Source of the DNA: Candidatus Heimdallarchaeota archaeon
Lineage (GTDB): Archaea > Asgardarchaeota > Heimdallarchaeia > Hodarchaeales > LC-3
Length of the DNA stretch: 6,618 bases
Direction of reading: 5' to 3'
Assembly (NCBI GenBank): GCA_027364495.1
Contig: DAHXPE010000102.1
Location: 1-6,618, forward strand
Shown: piece by piece, positions 5,977-6,618 of the stretch
Layout: every line of letters begins with the position of its first letter
Numbering within the stretch: position 1 is the first letter of the stretch
Program-made: the position numbers and the translations under genes
The notes under the pieces: generated by a model
Databases searched by the model: none
Told to the model about the DNA's origin: nothing
The model's input: only the letters and a program-made list of their open reading frames with translations

Positions 5977-6033
5977 GTTAACTGTTAACTGTATATTGAG
6001 TATTCAAAAAAAACTTTTATTCAGTATTCAAAA
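5977..6033. repeat. Short direct repeats GTTAACT x2 and AGTATTCAAAA x2
   Basis: GTTAACT is repeated in tandem at 5977-5983 and 5984-5990. AGTATTCAAAA follows at 5999-6009 and again at 6023-6033, 24 bp apart. They lie just behind the kinase gene. They could be slippage products or protein-binding repeats. Confidence 0.5.
6006..6013 (-). terminator. T8 tract downstream of the kinase gene
   Basis: On the minus strand, eight T residues lie about 50 bases after the TGA at 6064-6066, preceded by two T5 runs in the same direction. This is a plausible archaeal-type oligo-T terminator. No stable hairpin precedes it. Confidence 0.35.
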
Positions 6034-6063
6034 TGTACAATTTGTGAAAAATTTCATAAAAAT

Positions 6064-6600
6064 TCATTTTAACTTTTCTTTAAGTTCATGTAAAATTTTC
6101 ACAGTTGAATGAAATAACATTTCCTGTGAATCATTATTTCTCAATATATATTCGGCTTTTATTTGGTCAACATATTGTTCAGTTGAGTGGTTTGTCCAAG
6201 AAAGCCATGTTTTATCATCAATAGTCATCTGATTCCTGTTTTCGATTCGTTGCCTTCGTATATCTTCATTAGCAATTAATTTAAGAATGATAAACCCTTG
6301 AGCTGCTAATTCATCTCTTTCAAAGGGATATCGTATACCTTCAATTATACAAGTTTTATTTATATTTTTAATTTCTTTCAGTACCTGTTTGGTCCAAACC
6401 AACTTATCAAATTCACGGAAAAAATCTCCTGTTGCCTGCATAAGTTCTCTTGTAGGCTGAAGGTCCAATTCGATTATAACTTTTTTGATAACCGATGAAA
6501 AACTAGTTACATAACCATCTTCTAAATCTTTAATGATCTTTGTTAAAGAAGACTTTCCAGATCCCATTTTTCCTGTTATTGCTATCTTCAAGTTTTCCAT
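6064..6600 (-). CDS. P-loop kinase, UPF0200/dephospho-CoA-kinase/dNMP-kinase-like
   Basis: The 178-residue protein has a Walker A motif GKMGSGKS (10-17, K16) right at the N-terminus. QPTRELMQATGDFFREF (48-64) and CIIEGIRYPFERDEL (84-98) follow; the arginine and acidic residues there correspond to the DGIR...E of UPF0200 and related kinases. DIRRQRIENR (113-122) is a lid-like stretch and ILRNND (152-157) ends the core. Together these indicate a nucleotide- or nucleoside-phosphate kinase of the CoaE/AAA_18/UPF0200 group, phosphorylating a small molecule with ATP in the cytosol. I cannot name its substrate; CoaE proper is usually near 200 residues. ATG at 6598-6600 is preferred because it places the Walker A strand as usual. 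An in-frame TTG at 6607-6609 would add three residues, and the frame stays open to the window edge. No Shine-Dalgarno is visible in the 18 bases upstream. Confidence 0.75.
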   Translation of the reverse strand: MENLKIAITGKMGSGKSSLTKIIKDLEDGYVTSFSSVIKKVIIELDLQPTRELMQATGDFFREFDKLVWTKQVLKEIKNINKTCIIEGIRYPFERDELAAQGFIILKLIANEDIRRQRIENRNQMTIDDKTWLSWTNHSTEQYVDQIKAEYILRNNDSQEMLFHSTVKILHELKEKLK

Positions 6601-6618
6601 GTTTATCAATTTGAACTT

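Larger units (their letters stand above)
5175..6063. other. 889-base very AT-rich region without genes
   Basis: No open frame of useful length with a start and coding character is visible on either strand, and no tRNA or rRNA features. Hand counting gives roughly 20% GC, well below the neighbouring genes. The region holds the speA promoter at one end, oligo-T and direct repeats behind the kinase gene at the other, and in between several perfect palindromes (10-21 bp) and one DtxR-box-like dyad. It might be a decayed gene, a regulatory or replication-related element, or an unrecognised AT-rich RNA. Confidence 0.7.

Noticed and set aside
5175..6063. Tiny open frames in the AT-rich gap, such as the nine-codon ATG frame at 5891
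   Set aside because: All are very short, lack ribosome binding sites and show no coding character.
5175..6063. CRISPR array or tRNA in the gene-free region
   Set aside because: The repeats are 7-11 bp with no regular spacers, and no cloverleaf or conserved tRNA elements are seen.

Overview
The window comes from an AT-rich genome. Genes look roughly one-third GC, and the longest gap is near 20% GC by rough hand count. An archaeon is the better guess, but this is not proven. The evidence is a TATAAA box centred about 26-27 bases before the ATG of the first gene, as expected of a leaderless archaeal transcript; a second TATA-like box about 30 bases before the speA ATG; oligo-T tracts after genes; and a P-loop kinase resembling archaeal UPF0200-type proteins. 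Against this, the two polyamine-type enzymes most resemble bacterial (cyanobacterial-like) families. An AT-rich archaeon that acquired them, for example of the Asgard group, would fit, as would a bacterium.

Layout: 1-1297 (minus) is a phosphotransferase/choline-kinase-like gene cut off by the left edge. 1298-1543 is a divergent promoter region with three copies of an 11-bp motif. 1544-1810 (plus) is a small DUF2283-like protein whose end overlaps, tail to tail, the end of a deoxyhypusine-synthase-like gene (1797-2993, minus). 2994-3131 is a short spacer holding a TATA-like box and a strong Shine-Dalgarno sequence. 3132-5174 (minus) is a biosynthetic arginine decarboxylase, speA. 5175-6063 is an 889-base, very AT-rich region with no gene but many short palindromes, direct repeats and one DtxR-box-like dyad. 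6064-6600 (minus) is a small CoaE/UPF0200-like P-loop kinase.

The functional core is speA followed by the deoxyhypusine-synthase-like gene on the same strand. SpeA makes agmatine from arginine. The second enzyme belongs to a fold that transfers aminobutyl groups from spermidine with NAD, but it lacks recognisable counterparts of several amine-binding residues of true deoxyhypusine synthase. It is therefore more likely a small-molecule polyamine enzyme than the eIF5A/aIF5A modifier. The other three genes have no evident link to this pair. No tRNA, rRNA, CRISPR array or insertion sequence was seen.
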